64,000 nt of DNA from Martinezella lusitana (GTDB lineage: Bacteria; Pseudomonadota; Alphaproteobacteria; Rhizobiales; Rhizobiaceae). Below the pieces are notes generated by a model. The model worked only from the letters and a program-made list of their open reading frames with translations. It was not told where the DNA came from and searched no databases. The stretch lies in assembly GCF_010668395.1 (NCBI RefSeq), contig NZ_WUEY01000004.1, forward strand, positions 434,001 to 498,000, read 5' to 3'. Numbering within the stretch: the first letter of the stretch is position 1; every line of letters begins with the position of its first letter. The position numbers and the translations under genes are program-made. This document shows positions 43,647-52,444 of this stretch, one piece after another.

Positions 43647-44451
43647 TCGTGGCCAACGCGCCTCCTTCCCTTTGAAGATCGCGGCTGCAGGCGGCCTGCT
43701 TTTCCTGCACCTGCCGATCCTGCTGATCTTCGTCTATGCCTTCACGACGGAGGAAAAGAGCTACCAGTGGCCGCCTCCGGGACTCACGTTGCAATGGTTC
43801 GGCATTGCCTGGAACAGGCCTGATGTCTGGTCGGCATTGGCGCTATCGGTTCAGGTCGCGACCATCGCAACCATCATCGCTCTGCTCCTCGGCACCCTAT
43901 GCGCCGCAGCCGTCAGCCAGACGAAGTTCTTCGGCCGCGAGGCGGTGTCGTTGCTGGTCATATTGCCGATCGCTCTGCCCGGCATCATCACCGGTATTGC
44001 GCTTCGCTCCGCCTTCAGCCTCTTCGACATCCCCTTCTCGGTCTGGACGATCGTTCTCGGCCATGCCACCTTCTGCGTCGTCGTGGTCTACAACAATGCC
44101 GTCGCCCGTTTCCGCCGTACCTCCGGTTCGCTGATCGAGGCCTCGATGGATCTCGGCGCCGACGGCTTCCAGACCTTCCGCCATATCGTCCTGCCGAATA
44201 TCGGCACCGCACTGCTCGCCGGCGGCATGCTCGCCTTCGCGCTGTCCTTCGATGAAGTCATCGTCACCACCTTCACCGGCGGCCAGCAGATGACCTTGCC
44301 GATCTGGATGCTGGAGGAACTTATCCGCCCGCGCCAGCGCCCCGTAACCAATGTCGTCGCCATGGTCGTCGTGCTCGTCACCTTCCTGCCGATCCTGGCA
44401 GCCTACTATCTTACCCGCGACGGCGACCAGATCGCCGGCGGCGGCAAATGA
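43636..44451 (+). CDS. Polyamine-type ABC transporter, permease (PotC/YdcV-like)
   Basis: A 271-residue permease with six helices; the EAA motif reads [20 protein letters not shown]. The last helix is followed by [15 protein letters not shown]. With the gene upstream it forms the membrane channel of the importer. The aldehyde dehydrogenase gene follows after 14 bases. Confidence 0.93.
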   Translation: MRSDRGQRASFPLKIAAAGGLLFLHLPILLIFVYAFTTEEKSYQWPPPGLTLQWFGIAWNRPDVWSALALSVQVATIATIIALLLGTLCAAAVSQTKFFGREAVSLLVILPIALPGIITGIALRSAFSLFDIPFSVWTIVLGHATFCVVVVYNNAVARFRRTSGSLIEASMDLGADGFQTFRHIVLPNIGTALLAGGMLAFALSFDEVIVTTFTGGQQMTLPIWMLEELIRPRQRPVTNVVAMVVVLVTFLPILAAYYLTRDGDQIAGGGK

Positions 44452-44465
44452 AAAGGGAGAGAATA

Positions 44466-45893
44466 ATGGATACCCAGATGCTGATCGGCTCCCGCTTCGA
44501 AGCGGGTACGGAAACCGAAGAGCGTGTCCTCAACCCGAAGACGGGCGAAACCGTGCTTGCCCTGCCGGAAGCCTCGCTCGGCCAGATCGATGCCGCCGTC
44601 GATGCCGCGGAAAAAGCCTTCACCAGCTGGTCGCAGACGACGCCGGGCCAGCGCTCGGCCTATCTCCTCAAGATCGCCGACGCCATCGAGAGGGATGCCG
44701 AAGGCTTCGCGGCGCTCGAGGCGCTGAACTGCGGCAAGCCGATCAATGCCGTGCTCAATGACGAGATCCCCGCCATCGTCGATTGCTATCGCTTCTTCGC
44801 CGGCGCGGTGCGCAACCTGCATGGCCCGGTCGCCGGCGAATATCTGCCCGGCCATACCTCGATGATCCGCCGTGATCCGGTCGGCATCGTCGGCTCGATC
44901 GCGCCTTGGAACTATCCGCTGATGATGATGGCCTGGAAGCTGGCGCCGGCCATTGCCGGCGGCAACACCGTCGTCTTCAAGCCCTCCGAGCAGACCCCGC
45001 TGACGGCGCTGAAGATGGCGAAGCTGCTCGCCGATATCCTGCCCGAGGGCGTGGTCAACGTCATCCTTGGCCGTGGCGAAAGCGTCGGCAACGCACTCAT
45101 CAACCATCCGAAGATCGGCATGGTCTCCATCACCGGCGACGTCGCCACCGGCAAGAAAGTGCTTCAGGCTGCCGCCAAGACGGTCAAGCGCACGCATCTC
45201 GAACTCGGCGGCAAGGCGCCCGTCATCATCTTCGACGATGCTGATATCGATGCCGTCGTCACCGGCATCCGGACCTTCGGCTACTACAATGCCGGCCAGG
45301 ACTGCACCGCCGCCTGCCGCATCTATGCCGATGCCAAGGTCTACGACAATTTCGTCGCCGACCTCACCTCCGCCGTCTCCAGCATCAAGTTCAACCAGGC
45401 CGACGACACGGAAAACGAGATCGGCCCGCTGATCTCCAAGCGCCAGCGCGACCGCGTCGAAAGCTTCGTCACCCGCGCTGCCGAACACAAGCACATGGAG
45501 ATCACCACCGGCGGCAAGACCTCAGGCGAACGCGGCTTCTTCTATGCGCCGACCATCGTTGCCGGCGCCACGCAGGACGACGAGATCGTCCGCCGCGAGG
45601 TCTTCGGCCCCGTGGTCTCGGTCACCCGCTTCACCAATCCCGACGACGCCGTTGCCTGGGCCAATGACAGCGACTACGGCCTTGCCTCCTCGGTCTGGAC
45701 CAAGGATATCAGCCGCGGCATGCAGACGGCCGCGCGGCTGCAATATGGCTGCACCTGGATCAACACCCACTTCATGCTCGTCAACGAAATGCCGCATGGC
45801 GGCCTGAAGCAATCCGGCTATGGCAAGGACATGTCGGTCTACGCCATCGAAGACTATACCGCCGTACGGCATGTGATGATCAATCACGGGTGA
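44466..45893 (+). CDS. Aminobutyraldehyde dehydrogenase (PatD/YdcW-like)
   Basis: A 475-residue NAD-dependent aldehyde dehydrogenase, expected to oxidise 4-aminobutyraldehyde, the product of putrescine deamination, to GABA. Catalytic residues: E246 (HLELGGKAP) and C280 ([12 protein letters not shown]); cofactor loop [11 protein letters not shown]. The same transporter-dehydrogenase order is found in the E. coli ydcSTUV-ydcW (patD) operon, which supports the substrate assignment. Start at 44466 follows AGGGAGAG; upstream ATG 44448 overlaps the permease stop. Confidence 0.9.
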   Translation: MDTQMLIGSRFEAGTETEERVLNPKTGETVLALPEASLGQIDAAVDAAEKAFTSWSQTTPGQRSAYLLKIADAIERDAEGFAALEALNCGKPINAVLNDEIPAIVDCYRFFAGAVRNLHGPVAGEYLPGHTSMIRRDPVGIVGSIAPWNYPLMMMAWKLAPAIAGGNTVVFKPSEQTPLTALKMAKLLADILPEGVVNVILGRGESVGNALINHPKIGMVSITGDVATGKKVLQAAAKTVKRTHLELGGKAPVIIFDDADIDAVVTGIRTFGYYNAGQDCTAACRIYADAKVYDNFVADLTSAVSSIKFNQADDTENEIGPLISKRQRDRVESFVTRAAEHKHMEITTGGKTSGERGFFYAPTIVAGATQDDEIVRREVFGPVVSVTRFTNPDDAVAWANDSDYGLASSVWTKDISRGMQTAARLQYGCTWINTHFMLVNEMPHGGLKQSGYGKDMSVYAIEDYTAVRHVMINHG

Positions 45894-45940
45894 GGCATAG
45901 CTCTCGATTTGACCATCCTTTTCGAGCTTGACGCACCGCT

Positions 45941-45976
45941 ACACCCCCTCTGTCCCTGCCGGGACAGAGGGGGGCC
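45941..45976. repeat. Family B repeat, solo hairpin
   Basis: CCCCCTCTGTCCC-TGCC-GGGACAGAGGGGG, a perfect hairpin identical in type to the ends of the composite elements at 50736 and 60461. It lies 48 bases after the aldehyde dehydrogenase gene and could act as a transcript end. Confidence 0.6.
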
Positions 45977-46089
45977 GCACTCTCTGCAACTCCTGCGAAA
46001 GCCGGCAATCCCCCATTAATCGAAACGCCTTCGGAACAATTTTCCATCTCCCGCGTCTTTAAAGAGTACAACGCAGAGGAGACTGCTAA

Positions 46090-46263
46090 ATGCTGAAATG
46101 GGCTCTTATTTTCTTTGTAGTTTCGCTGATCAGCGGCTTTTTCGGCTTTTCCGGCGTGTCGGCCGCAACCGCAACCATCGCGCGCGTTCTCTTCGCCATC
46201 TTCCTGATCATCTTCCTGGTGTTCCTGGTCCTGGCTGTCATGGCAGGCAACGCCGTCGTCTGA
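46090..46263 (+). CDS. DUF1328 small membrane protein
   Basis: A 57-residue protein made almost entirely of two hydrophobic helices: [20 protein letters not shown], a small-residue turn ([11 protein letters not shown]), then [19 protein letters not shown]. This is the DUF1328 (YtjA) family, widely conserved but of unknown function, often induced by stress. A ribosome site (AGAGGAGA) lies eight bases upstream. Convergent with the DUF1345 gene. Confidence 0.85.
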   Translation: MLKWALIFFVVSLISGFFGFSGVSAATATIARVLFAIFLIIFLVFLVLAVMAGNAVV

Positions 46264-46285
46264 CGAAACAAGCCGCTATCGTTGA

Positions 46286-46313
46286 AGGGGCGGGCCTAGA
46301 TCAGGCTCGCCCC
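46286..46313. terminator. Hairpin between convergent DUF1328 and DUF1345 genes
   Basis: GGGGCGGGCC and GGCTCGCCCC pair with one mismatch across a seven-base loop. It overlaps the last codons of the DUF1345 gene, so it may end transcription from the DUF1328 side. Confidence 0.4.
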
Positions 46314-46970
46314 GACATTTATAGCCAGCGCCAGGATCGTCGTATTGAACAGGAACGACAGGATGGCGTGCAGCAGCGCCAGCTTACGCATCGATACGGT
46401 GGAAATGCCGATATCGGCGGTCTGCGCCGCCACGCCGATGGTGAAGGAGAAATAGAGGAAGTCCCAATAGATCGGCTCCTCGACCGGCTCGGCGAATTTC
46501 AGCCCCTGCCCCTTGCCGGGGCCGCCATAGAAGCGATGCGCGTAGTGGATCGTGAACAGCGTGTGCAGGAACGTCCATGAAATCAGGATCGTCGCGATCG
46601 CCACCATGAGGCGGAACAGGCCGACTGCGGGCGGCGCGTCCTTGACGCCCAGCAGATCCAGCACGATCCCGCCAATGCTGGCAACCGCTGCCGCGATCGA
46701 CAGAAACAGCAGAAATATGTCGGAAAAATCGAGATCGGCGGAGCGTTTGCGAATGCGCTGCGCATCGGCCGTCAGCATCCGGTACAGGCTATAGATAATG
46801 TAAACGACGGCGGTCGTATCCCACGCGATAAGCAGGTTGCCGACATTCAATTGCCGGGATGTCAGCAGCAGGAAGACCGCAATGCCTGCAAGTATGGAAA
46901 TCAGGATCACATGATGCTTGCGCCATAGCACGAACCCTCTGGAGCGATACAAAGGCCCGTTGGCATCCAT
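46296..46970 (-). CDS. DUF1345 family membrane protein
   Basis: A 224-residue protein with five to six helices. The DUF1345 features are the FLHTLFTIHYAHRFY segment and the EPIYWDFLYFSFTIGVAAQTAD segment (given by its ends, about residues 165-187). Function unknown in all members. It stands alone, 207 bp from the next gene on that strand. Confidence 0.87.
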   Translation of the reverse strand: MDANGPLYRSRGFVLWRKHHVILISILAGIAVFLLLTSRQLNVGNLLIAWDTTAVVYIIYSLYRMLTADAQRIRKRSADLDFSDIFLLFLSIAAAVASIGGIVLDLLGVKDAPPAVGLFRLMVAIATILISWTFLHTLFTIHYAHRFYGGPGKGQGLKFAEPVEEPIYWDFLYFSFTIGVAAQTADIGISTVSMRKLALLHAILSFLFNTTILALAINVGASLI

Positions 46971-47060
46971 GCCATTCTCCGATCACAGCCGCGTCTCAAC
47001 AAATCGATTCGCTGAAAAGAGTGGCAAATAAAAGGAGGCCCCGCAATACGAGACCTCGGT

Positions 47061-47163
47061 TAGAGCCTTTCCGCTTTTCCTCGAATCGCGAAAACGCTCT
47101 ATCCTTTTGTTTTTATGCAATTCCGGACGAAAAACCGCTATGCACTTTTCCTGGAATTGCTCC
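47061..47163. repeat. Two-hairpin intergenic repeat of rhizobial type
   Basis: The left hairpin pairs AGAGCCTTTCCG with CGCGAAAACGCTCT; the right pairs GCAATTCCGGA with TCCTGGAATTGC. I recognise this roughly 100-bp unit as a very common dispersed repeat in Rhizobium and Agrobacterium intergenic regions. It lies downstream of the SDR gene and could be transcribed with it. Confidence 0.6.
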
Positions 47164-47177
47164 GGGCAAAACGAGGC

Positions 47178-47909
47178 TCAGGCCGTCCAGCCGCCGTCGA
47201 TGACATGGGCCTGGCCCGTCGTGAAGCCCGCTTCGTCACCGGCCAGGTAGGTCACCAGCGCGGCGATCTCCTCGGCGGTCGCGATCCGGCCCATCGGCTG
47301 GCGCGCGATGAAATCCTTCATCGCCTTGTCATAGTCGCCGGTTGCCCGCAGCCGCTCATGCAGGGAGGGGCTGTCGACCGTGCCGGGGCAAATGGCGTTG
47401 GCGCGAATGCCCCTGGAAACGAAATCGGCGGCGATCGACTTGGTAAGCCCGATGACGGCAGCCTTGGAGGCGCAATAGGCAAAGCGATTGGGCACGCCCT
47501 TCACGCTGGAAGCGACCGAGGCCATGTTGACGATCGAGCCCTTGCCCTTCTCCAGCATGCCCGGCAGGAAAGTGCGGCAGGTCGTGTACATCGCCTTGGC
47601 ATTGAGGTTGAAGGAGAAATCCCAATCCTTCTCCTCGCAATCGAGGATCGTGCCGGCATGGACGAAGCCGGCGCAGTTGAAGAGCACGTCGATCGGGCCA
47701 ATCTCTTCCGCGTAAGCCTTGACCGCCGCACCGTGGAGCACGTTCAATATGTGCTTGGTGGCGCCGTCGAGCGTCGAGAGCGTCTGCTCGTTGATGTCGG
47801 TGGCGTAGACATGCGCGCCGAGCGAAATGAAGCGCTCCGCCGAAGCCCGGCCGATGCCCTGCCCCGCCGCCGTGATGACGACCTTCTTGCCTTCCAACCC
47901 GTGACCCAT
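47178..47909 (-). CDS. SDR family dehydrogenase (2-keto-3-deoxy-L-fuconate dehydrogenase / BDH2-like)
   Basis: A 243-residue short-chain dehydrogenase: cofactor loop VVITAAGQGIGRASAERF, NCAGFVHAGTILDCEEKDWD, catalytic Ser in NMASVASSVKGV and YxxxK as FAYCASKAAVIGLTKS. The segment from NCAGF through SVKGV and the ending VIDGGW closely recall human BDH2 and the bacterial 2-keto-3-deoxy-L-fuconate dehydrogenase. That would place it late in a non-phosphorylative 6-deoxy-sugar route. It is the last gene of the minus-strand cluster, 114 bp after the binding-protein-like gene. Confidence 0.85.
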   Translation of the reverse strand: MGHGLEGKKVVITAAGQGIGRASAERFISLGAHVYATDINEQTLSTLDGATKHILNVLHGAAVKAYAEEIGPIDVLFNCAGFVHAGTILDCEEKDWDFSFNLNAKAMYTTCRTFLPGMLEKGKGSIVNMASVASSVKGVPNRFAYCASKAAVIGLTKSIAADFVSRGIRANAICPGTVDSPSLHERLRATGDYDKAMKDFIARQPMGRIATAEEIAALVTYLAGDEAGFTTGQAHVIDGGWTA

Positions 47910-48023
47910 AATCCTGATCCTTTCCTCGGGAATATGATCTCATCCATTCCGGCCGCCGGAAAAAATCGCTGGCGACGTCTTGAATAAGATCATGCAATAA
48001 CAAACAGATGCGCGGTCTTTGCC

Positions 48024-49157
48024 TTAACCTTCGAACGATTGCGCGAAGCGCCGGTTGAGCTTTTCGATTAGGACTGTATGCCGCTCGCCGGTTCGCAGTC
48101 CATCGCTAATCACCTCGGATGCCTCGCTTTGGAATGCCATGTAGCCGTCATGCCGCGGCCGCACATAGGCGCCCTCCAGCGTGGCGCGCGTGTTGCGGTA
48201 AAAGCCGAGCGCCGGCGCATTGACGGCATCGCTGACCCAGGCGTCGGCATGGCCGGGCTGACCGTTACCATCGGCATAGATGCCTGCCTGCACCGAACCG
48301 CTTGCTATCCAGCGCGCAAAGGCCTTCGCCTCTTCAGGCGCGCGGGTGCGCGACGAAACGGCAATTCCGGTGCCGCCCAGCGCCGAGCCGTTCGGCGCAC
48401 GGCCGTCGATGACGGGCATATCCGCAAAGGCGATCCTCGCCAGCCTGAATCCGGCAAAGGAATAGTTCACATAGCCGTAGATGAAAGGCGAGGCCAGATA
48501 AGGACTGTCGGGCTGCCCCATCAGATCGAGCACGGCGATCGGGTCCATCTCGTAGCAGCGGGCATCCATGGCTGCGACGATCCGCGCCATCCAGTCGAGC
48601 ACCGCCTCGCCGTCGGCTTTCGCGATGAAGTCAGGTCCCTCGATGCTGCAGGGCGTGCCGAGATGGGCAGCAAGCGTGATGAAAGTCATCAGCGAATGCG
48701 GCGGCCGCATCGGCAGGATCGCCTTGCCTTCCGCCGCCAGAGTCACGAACTCGGCAAGATCCCTGACCGGCGCGCCCAGCCGGTCCGGCCGATAGGCCTG
48801 CACCTGCGTCGCCGCGTCGAGCGGAAAGGCCCATTGGTGGCCCTGCCAGTTGTAGCTCGGATAGGAGCGCCCGACGGTGCCGGCGGCGATCGCAGCGACT
48901 TCCTGCGAGTGCGCCGCATCGTCGAGCGGCAACAGGCAGTTTTCGCGGGTGATCTGCCCGACATGCGGATGATCGATGACGATGAGATCGTAAGCGGCGG
49001 CAAGTTCCTCCACCGGGAATGTCTCGAAATCCTGCAGCGAGCGCTTCTCCCAGCTGATTTCGACGCCGGTCTTTTGCTGCCATTGCTTCGAGCAGGCGAT
49101 CATCGGATCATAGCCGCGCGGATGCGACCAGGTCATTCCCTTGAGCTTCACCATCAT
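48024..49157 (-). CDS. Extracellular solute-binding protein homologue without signal peptide
   Basis: A 377-residue protein of the family 1 solute-binding fold: [20 protein letters not shown] at the start, [14 protein letters not shown], and [20 protein letters not shown], and [20 protein letters not shown] near the end. The N-terminus ([10 protein letters not shown]) has no hydrophobic segment, so it should stay in the cytoplasm. Its ATG overlaps the stop of the MaoC gene (ATGATG), so translation is coupled. It is separate from the real transporter binding protein at 55499. Role unknown; perhaps a cytoplasmic substrate carrier or sensor. Confidence 0.85.
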   Translation of the reverse strand: MMVKLKGMTWSHPRGYDPMIACSKQWQQKTGVEISWEKRSLQDFETFPVEELAAAYDLIVIDHPHVGQITRENCLLPLDDAAHSQEVAAIAAGTVGRSYPSYNWQGHQWAFPLDAATQVQAYRPDRLGAPVRDLAEFVTLAAEGKAILPMRPPHSLMTFITLAAHLGTPCSIEGPDFIAKADGEAVLDWMARIVAAMDARCYEMDPIAVLDLMGQPDSPYLASPFIYGYVNYSFAGFRLARIAFADMPVIDGRAPNGSALGGTGIAVSSRTRAPEEAKAFARWIASGSVQAGIYADGNGQPGHADAWVSDAVNAPALGFYRNTRATLEGAYVRPRHDGYMAFQSEASEVISDGLRTGERHTVLIEKLNRRFAQSFEG

Positions 49158-49615
49158 GCCTTCTCCGCGCCCGGCTTGCGCTCGACGATCAGGATGTGAT
49201 CGGCGGCGAGCACGACTTCGTCGCGCTGGTTCAGCACCTCGCAACGCTCGACGACACGGCCGGCCGCCGGCCGCTTCGGATCATCCTCTTTCGCCGAGAT
49301 GGTGACGCGGGTGCGGATCGTATCGCCGATATGCACCGGACGAACGAAGCGCAGCCGGTCGTAGCCATAGGAAAAGGCGACGGGATTGATGAGCGACGCG
49401 GTCAGCCCGACGCCGATCGCGAAGATCATCGTGCCATGCGCGATACGCTGGCCGCCGGGCAAGGTCTTGGCGAATTCGGCATCCATGTGGTGCGGAAAGA
49501 AATCGCCGGTATGGCCGGCGTGAACGACAAAATCGGTCTCGGTGATCGTCCGCCCGGTGGTCAGCCTGACATGGCCGGGCTCGTAGTCTTCGAAATAGAT
49601 GGTTTGCTCTGCCAT
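49154..49615 (-). CDS. MaoC-like hot-dog dehydratase (first copy)
   Basis: A 153-residue single hot-dog domain of the MaoC family, which hydrates or dehydrates CoA thioesters. The region [20 protein letters not shown] carries the Asp/His candidates for catalysis, followed by [15 protein letters not shown] and [20 protein letters not shown]. Its neighbours are a Gfo/Idh/MocA gene (three-base gap) and the signal-less binding protein (overlap). A related gene lies at 58724 in the divergent operon. Confidence 0.9.
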   Translation of the reverse strand: MAEQTIYFEDYEPGHVRLTTGRTITETDFVVHAGHTGDFFPHHMDAEFAKTLPGGQRIAHGTMIFAIGVGLTASLINPVAFSYGYDRLRFVRPVHIGDTIRTRVTISAKEDDPKRPAAGRVVERCEVLNQRDEVVLAADHILIVERKPGAEKA

Positions 49616-49618
49616 TTC

Positions 49619-50692
49619 TCAAGCCTTTGGAAGTTCTGCAATCGGCGTCGCCGGAGCGGCGCTCGACTGATAGGCGGCTTCGACAAGCGCCATGGTCTGC
49701 CAGGCATCCTCGACGGAGCCGATCAGTTCCCGATCTTCTCCGGCTGCGAAGCGCTGCAGGTTGGCCATGCGGTTGACGAAAGCATCCGGGAACCAGGCGC
49801 CCTCCAGCTTGACCTCCACCCAGTCACTGCCACCCTCGGGACGGATCCAGAGCTCGTCCGGCTCGCCGCGCGGATAGTCGAGGTTGACGCCAAGCTTGAT
49901 ATAGGCGGCTCCCTTCGTGCCTGAGATGCGGAATTCGCAGGCCTGATACTTGCGGCCGAAATCATGGTCGTGATTGACCGAGAGCACGCAGCGTACCTTG
50001 TCGCCATAATCGAGGATCGCCGCCGTCCGCGTCTGCGCGACATCGTGGTTGGGGTGGCCAATGGTTTTGGCGTGGATGCCCTGGGGGTTGCCGAGCAGTC
50101 CGCGAATGAAATCGAAATAATGGATCGAGTGCATGGCGATCTCGATCCGCGGCAGGCCCTTCAGGAAAGGCCAGAGCCCCCATGGCGTCGCAAGCGCCAG
50201 CCAGGCGTCGAAATCGACGACTTCGCCGAGATAGCCCTTGTCAACCGCATCGTAGAGCGCCAGCATCATCGGCGCGAAGCGCAGCTGGAAATTGACGGCC
50301 GCCTTGATGTCGCGCTCGCGGCAGACCCTCAGAATCTCGGTGGCCCCGGCAAGATCGCTGCCCATCGGCTTCTGGATCAGCGCGAACGAGCCGCGCGGCA
50401 ATTTCGCAAGGATCGCGGCATGTGCCGCCGGCGGTGTCGCGAGATCGAAGATCGCACCCTTGACGGCCAGCGCCTCGGCCTCGGACGCAAAGGCGCGAAT
50501 GCCCCATTGACCGGCAAGTGCCGCCGCCTTTTCGGTATCCGGGTCGTAAAGGCCGGCGACAGGAAAACCGCCTTGCCTGTAAGCCGGAAGATGCGCGTCG
50601 TCGACAATGCTGCCGGCGCCGAAAATCACGATCGAACGAGGGTTCGAAGGCTTCGGCCACCACTGGCGGAGGGATTTGGGATCGAAGGTCAT
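49619..50692 (-). CDS. Gfo/Idh/MocA family oxidoreductase
   Basis: A 357-residue NAD(P)-dependent oxidoreductase: Rossmann loop IVIFGAGSIVDDAHLPAYRQ, then DLATPPAAHAAIL, IQKPMGSDLAGA (catalytic Lys) and the C-terminal alpha/beta domain. The loop is unusual in reading FGAGSIVDDAH. It probably oxidises the imported sugar, a candidate first dehydrogenase of the pathway. MaoC follows three bases later. A family B element (50736-50928) separates it from the mutarotase gene. Confidence 0.88.
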   Translation of the reverse strand: MTFDPKSLRQWWPKPSNPRSIVIFGAGSIVDDAHLPAYRQGGFPVAGLYDPDTEKAAALAGQWGIRAFASEAEALAVKGAIFDLATPPAAHAAILAKLPRGSFALIQKPMGSDLAGATEILRVCRERDIKAAVNFQLRFAPMMLALYDAVDKGYLGEVVDFDAWLALATPWGLWPFLKGLPRIEIAMHSIHYFDFIRGLLGNPQGIHAKTIGHPNHDVAQTRTAAILDYGDKVRCVLSVNHDHDFGRKYQACEFRISGTKGAAYIKLGVNLDYPRGEPDELWIRPEGGSDWVEVKLEGAWFPDAFVNRMANLQRFAAGEDRELIGSVEDAWQTMALVEAAYQSSAAPATPIAELPKA

Positions 50693-50735
50693 TGAAGTGC
50701 TCCCGAAGCATTAGCTTTGGAGTTTGCTGAAGCTA

Positions 50736-50928
50736 CACACCCCCCTCTGTCACTACGTGACATCTCCCCCACAAGGGGGGAGATCGTGGGGAACGTTTCG
50801 TGCCGCCTCGGGAAACGAATAGCTGTCTTGTCAGCAAATTCGATGCCTGTTGTTTGCGAGAGATAACCGCGAGTGACCAATCTCCCTCCTTGTGGGGGAG
50901 ATGTCAGCGAAGCTGACAGAGGGGGGTA
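50736..50928. repeat. Family B composite repeat, copy 1
   Basis: Two inverted ends (CCCCCTCTGTCAC...CACAAGGGGGGAGAT and the mirror ending ...GCTGACAGAGGGGGG) flank a core of about 90 bases that includes GATGCCTGTTGTTTGCGA. The same ends and core motif recur at 60461-60653. It lies inside the minus-strand operon, between the mutarotase and the Gfo/Idh/MocA genes. Confidence 0.75.
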
Positions 50929-50977
50929 TTCCCTCCCCAGTCTCCCCGCTGGCGGAGTGAGAACCTCTTGTTGGAAG

Positions 50978-51307
50978 CTAATCATGATGAAACACCTCTT
51001 CCATCATGGCCCACCACTCACCTTCCTTGCGGGTCTCGAGCGGCTTCTGGCAGGGTATGCAGACGGACCACCATTCCTGGTTTTTCGGGCTGGCCGCCAT
51101 CTTGCGCATGTCGGCCGCGAAATCCGTGCCGACATATTCCCAATAGCCGAACAGGAGATTTTCCGGCTCCTTCAGGAAGATCGAATAGTTGGTGATGTTG
51201 CATTCGGAGATCAGCGCCAGGATCTCGGGCCAGACGGCCGCGTGAAGCGCCTTGTATTCCGCGACCTTAGCCGGTTCCAGGCCGATCACCATTCCCATCC
51301 GCTGCAT
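50978..51307 (-). CDS. L-rhamnose mutarotase family protein
   Basis: A 109-residue RhaM-like (DUF718) mutarotase that interconverts alpha and beta anomers of 6-deoxy sugars: HAAVWPEILALISECNITNY with the active-site His, SIFLKEPENLLFGYWEYV, and the C-terminal WWAMMEEVFHHD. AGGAGG lies nine bases before the start. Its presence is the main hint that the substrate is a rhamnose- or fucose-like sugar. It follows the enolase-type dehydratase by 13 bases. Confidence 0.9.
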   Translation of the reverse strand: MQRMGMVIGLEPAKVAEYKALHAAVWPEILALISECNITNYSIFLKEPENLLFGYWEYVGTDFAADMRKMAASPKNQEWWSVCIPCQKPLETRKEGEWWAMMEEVFHHD

Positions 51308-51320
51308 GGCGCGTTCCTCC

Positions 51321-52433
51321 TCAGCCGTGGATTTCCCGCGTGAATTCGCCGATCGAGCGCGCCTTCACCGCCTCCCAGTCCCAGGCGATGCCGAGACCGG
51401 GCTCGGAAGGAGCCAGCGCCCGGCCATCGACGATCTCCATGCCCTTCGTGGTGAGATCGTCGAGCTGCGGGATGTATTCGACATATTTCCCGTTCGGCAC
51501 GGCGCAGACGAGGCTGACATGCAGCTCCATCAGGAAGTGCGGGCAGACCGGAATGTCGAAGGCCTCGGCGGCATGGGCCACCTTCAGCCAGGGCGTGATG
51601 CCGCCGATGCGGGCGACGTCCACCTGGACGATCGAGCAGGCGCCCTTCTGCATATACTCACGGAAATGCCGGATCGAATACATGGATTCGCCGACCGCGA
51701 TCGGCGTCGGCGTCGAGCGCGTCAGCCGGATATGGCCGTCGAGATCGTCGGCCGGCAGCGGTTCCTCGATCCAGGCGAGGTCCAGCTCCTTCAGCCGCGC
51801 GGCGCGGCGGATCGCCTCGTCGACGGTAAAGCCCTGATTGCAGTCCGTCATGATCTCGAAGCCGGAGCCGAGCGCCAGGCGCATCGCCGCAAGCCGGTCG
51901 TAATCCTCGGAGCCATGCGGCTTGCCGATCTTGACCTTCGAGCCGGAAAAGCCCTTGGCCTTCGCCTGCAGGGCGTCCTCGACCAAGGCTTCCTTCTCGA
52001 TATGCAGCCAGCCGCCCTCTGTGGTGTAGAGCGGGCAACGGTCCTTGGCGCCGCCGGCGAGCTTCCAGAGCGGCAGGCCCTGCTTCCTGGCCCGCAGGTC
52101 CCACAGCGCCGTGTCGATGGCGGCGAGCGCCAGCGCGGTGATGGGCCCGATGGTCGTCGCGTGAGTGGCGAATTCCAGCTTGTGCCAGATCGCCTCGATG
52201 CGATCGGCATCCTCGCCGATCAGAAGCGGCACCAGATGGTCGGACAGCAGCCGCATGACGGAAGAGCCGCCGGTACCGATCGTATAGCTGTAGCCGGTGC
52301 CGACGGTGCCGTCGCTGTCGGTGATGGTGACGATCGGCGTTTCCTGGCTGACGAAACTCTGGATCGCATCCGTCCGCTTCACCTTCGGCGGCAGGTCGAC
52401 CATGCGCAGCTCAATTTTTTCGATACGTGCCAT
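51321..52433 (-). CDS. Mandelate racemase / acid-sugar dehydratase (enolase superfamily)
   Basis: A 370-residue enzyme with all mandelate-racemase-subgroup residues: K166-x-K168 (SKVKIG), metal ligands D197 (MTDCNQ), E223 (WIEEPL) and E249 (VGESM), and the D272-H299 dyad (VDVARIGG, CPHFLMELH). It should abstract the alpha proton of an acid sugar, most likely dehydrating it to a 2-keto-3-deoxy acid. The ending resembles talarate/galactarate dehydratases more than classical fuconate dehydratase, so the substrate is open. Start at 52433 after AGGAG. Confidence 0.92.
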   Translation of the reverse strand: MARIEKIELRMVDLPPKVKRTDAIQSFVSQETPIVTITDSDGTVGTGYSYTIGTGGSSVMRLLSDHLVPLLIGEDADRIEAIWHKLEFATHATTIGPITALALAAIDTALWDLRARKQGLPLWKLAGGAKDRCPLYTTEGGWLHIEKEALVEDALQAKAKGFSGSKVKIGKPHGSEDYDRLAAMRLALGSGFEIMTDCNQGFTVDEAIRRAARLKELDLAWIEEPLPADDLDGHIRLTRSTPTPIAVGESMYSIRHFREYMQKGACSIVQVDVARIGGITPWLKVAHAAEAFDIPVCPHFLMELHVSLVCAVPNGKYVEYIPQLDDLTTKGMEIVDGRALAPSEPGLGIAWDWEAVKARSIGEFTREIHG

Positions 52434-52444
52434 GGGTCGGCTCC

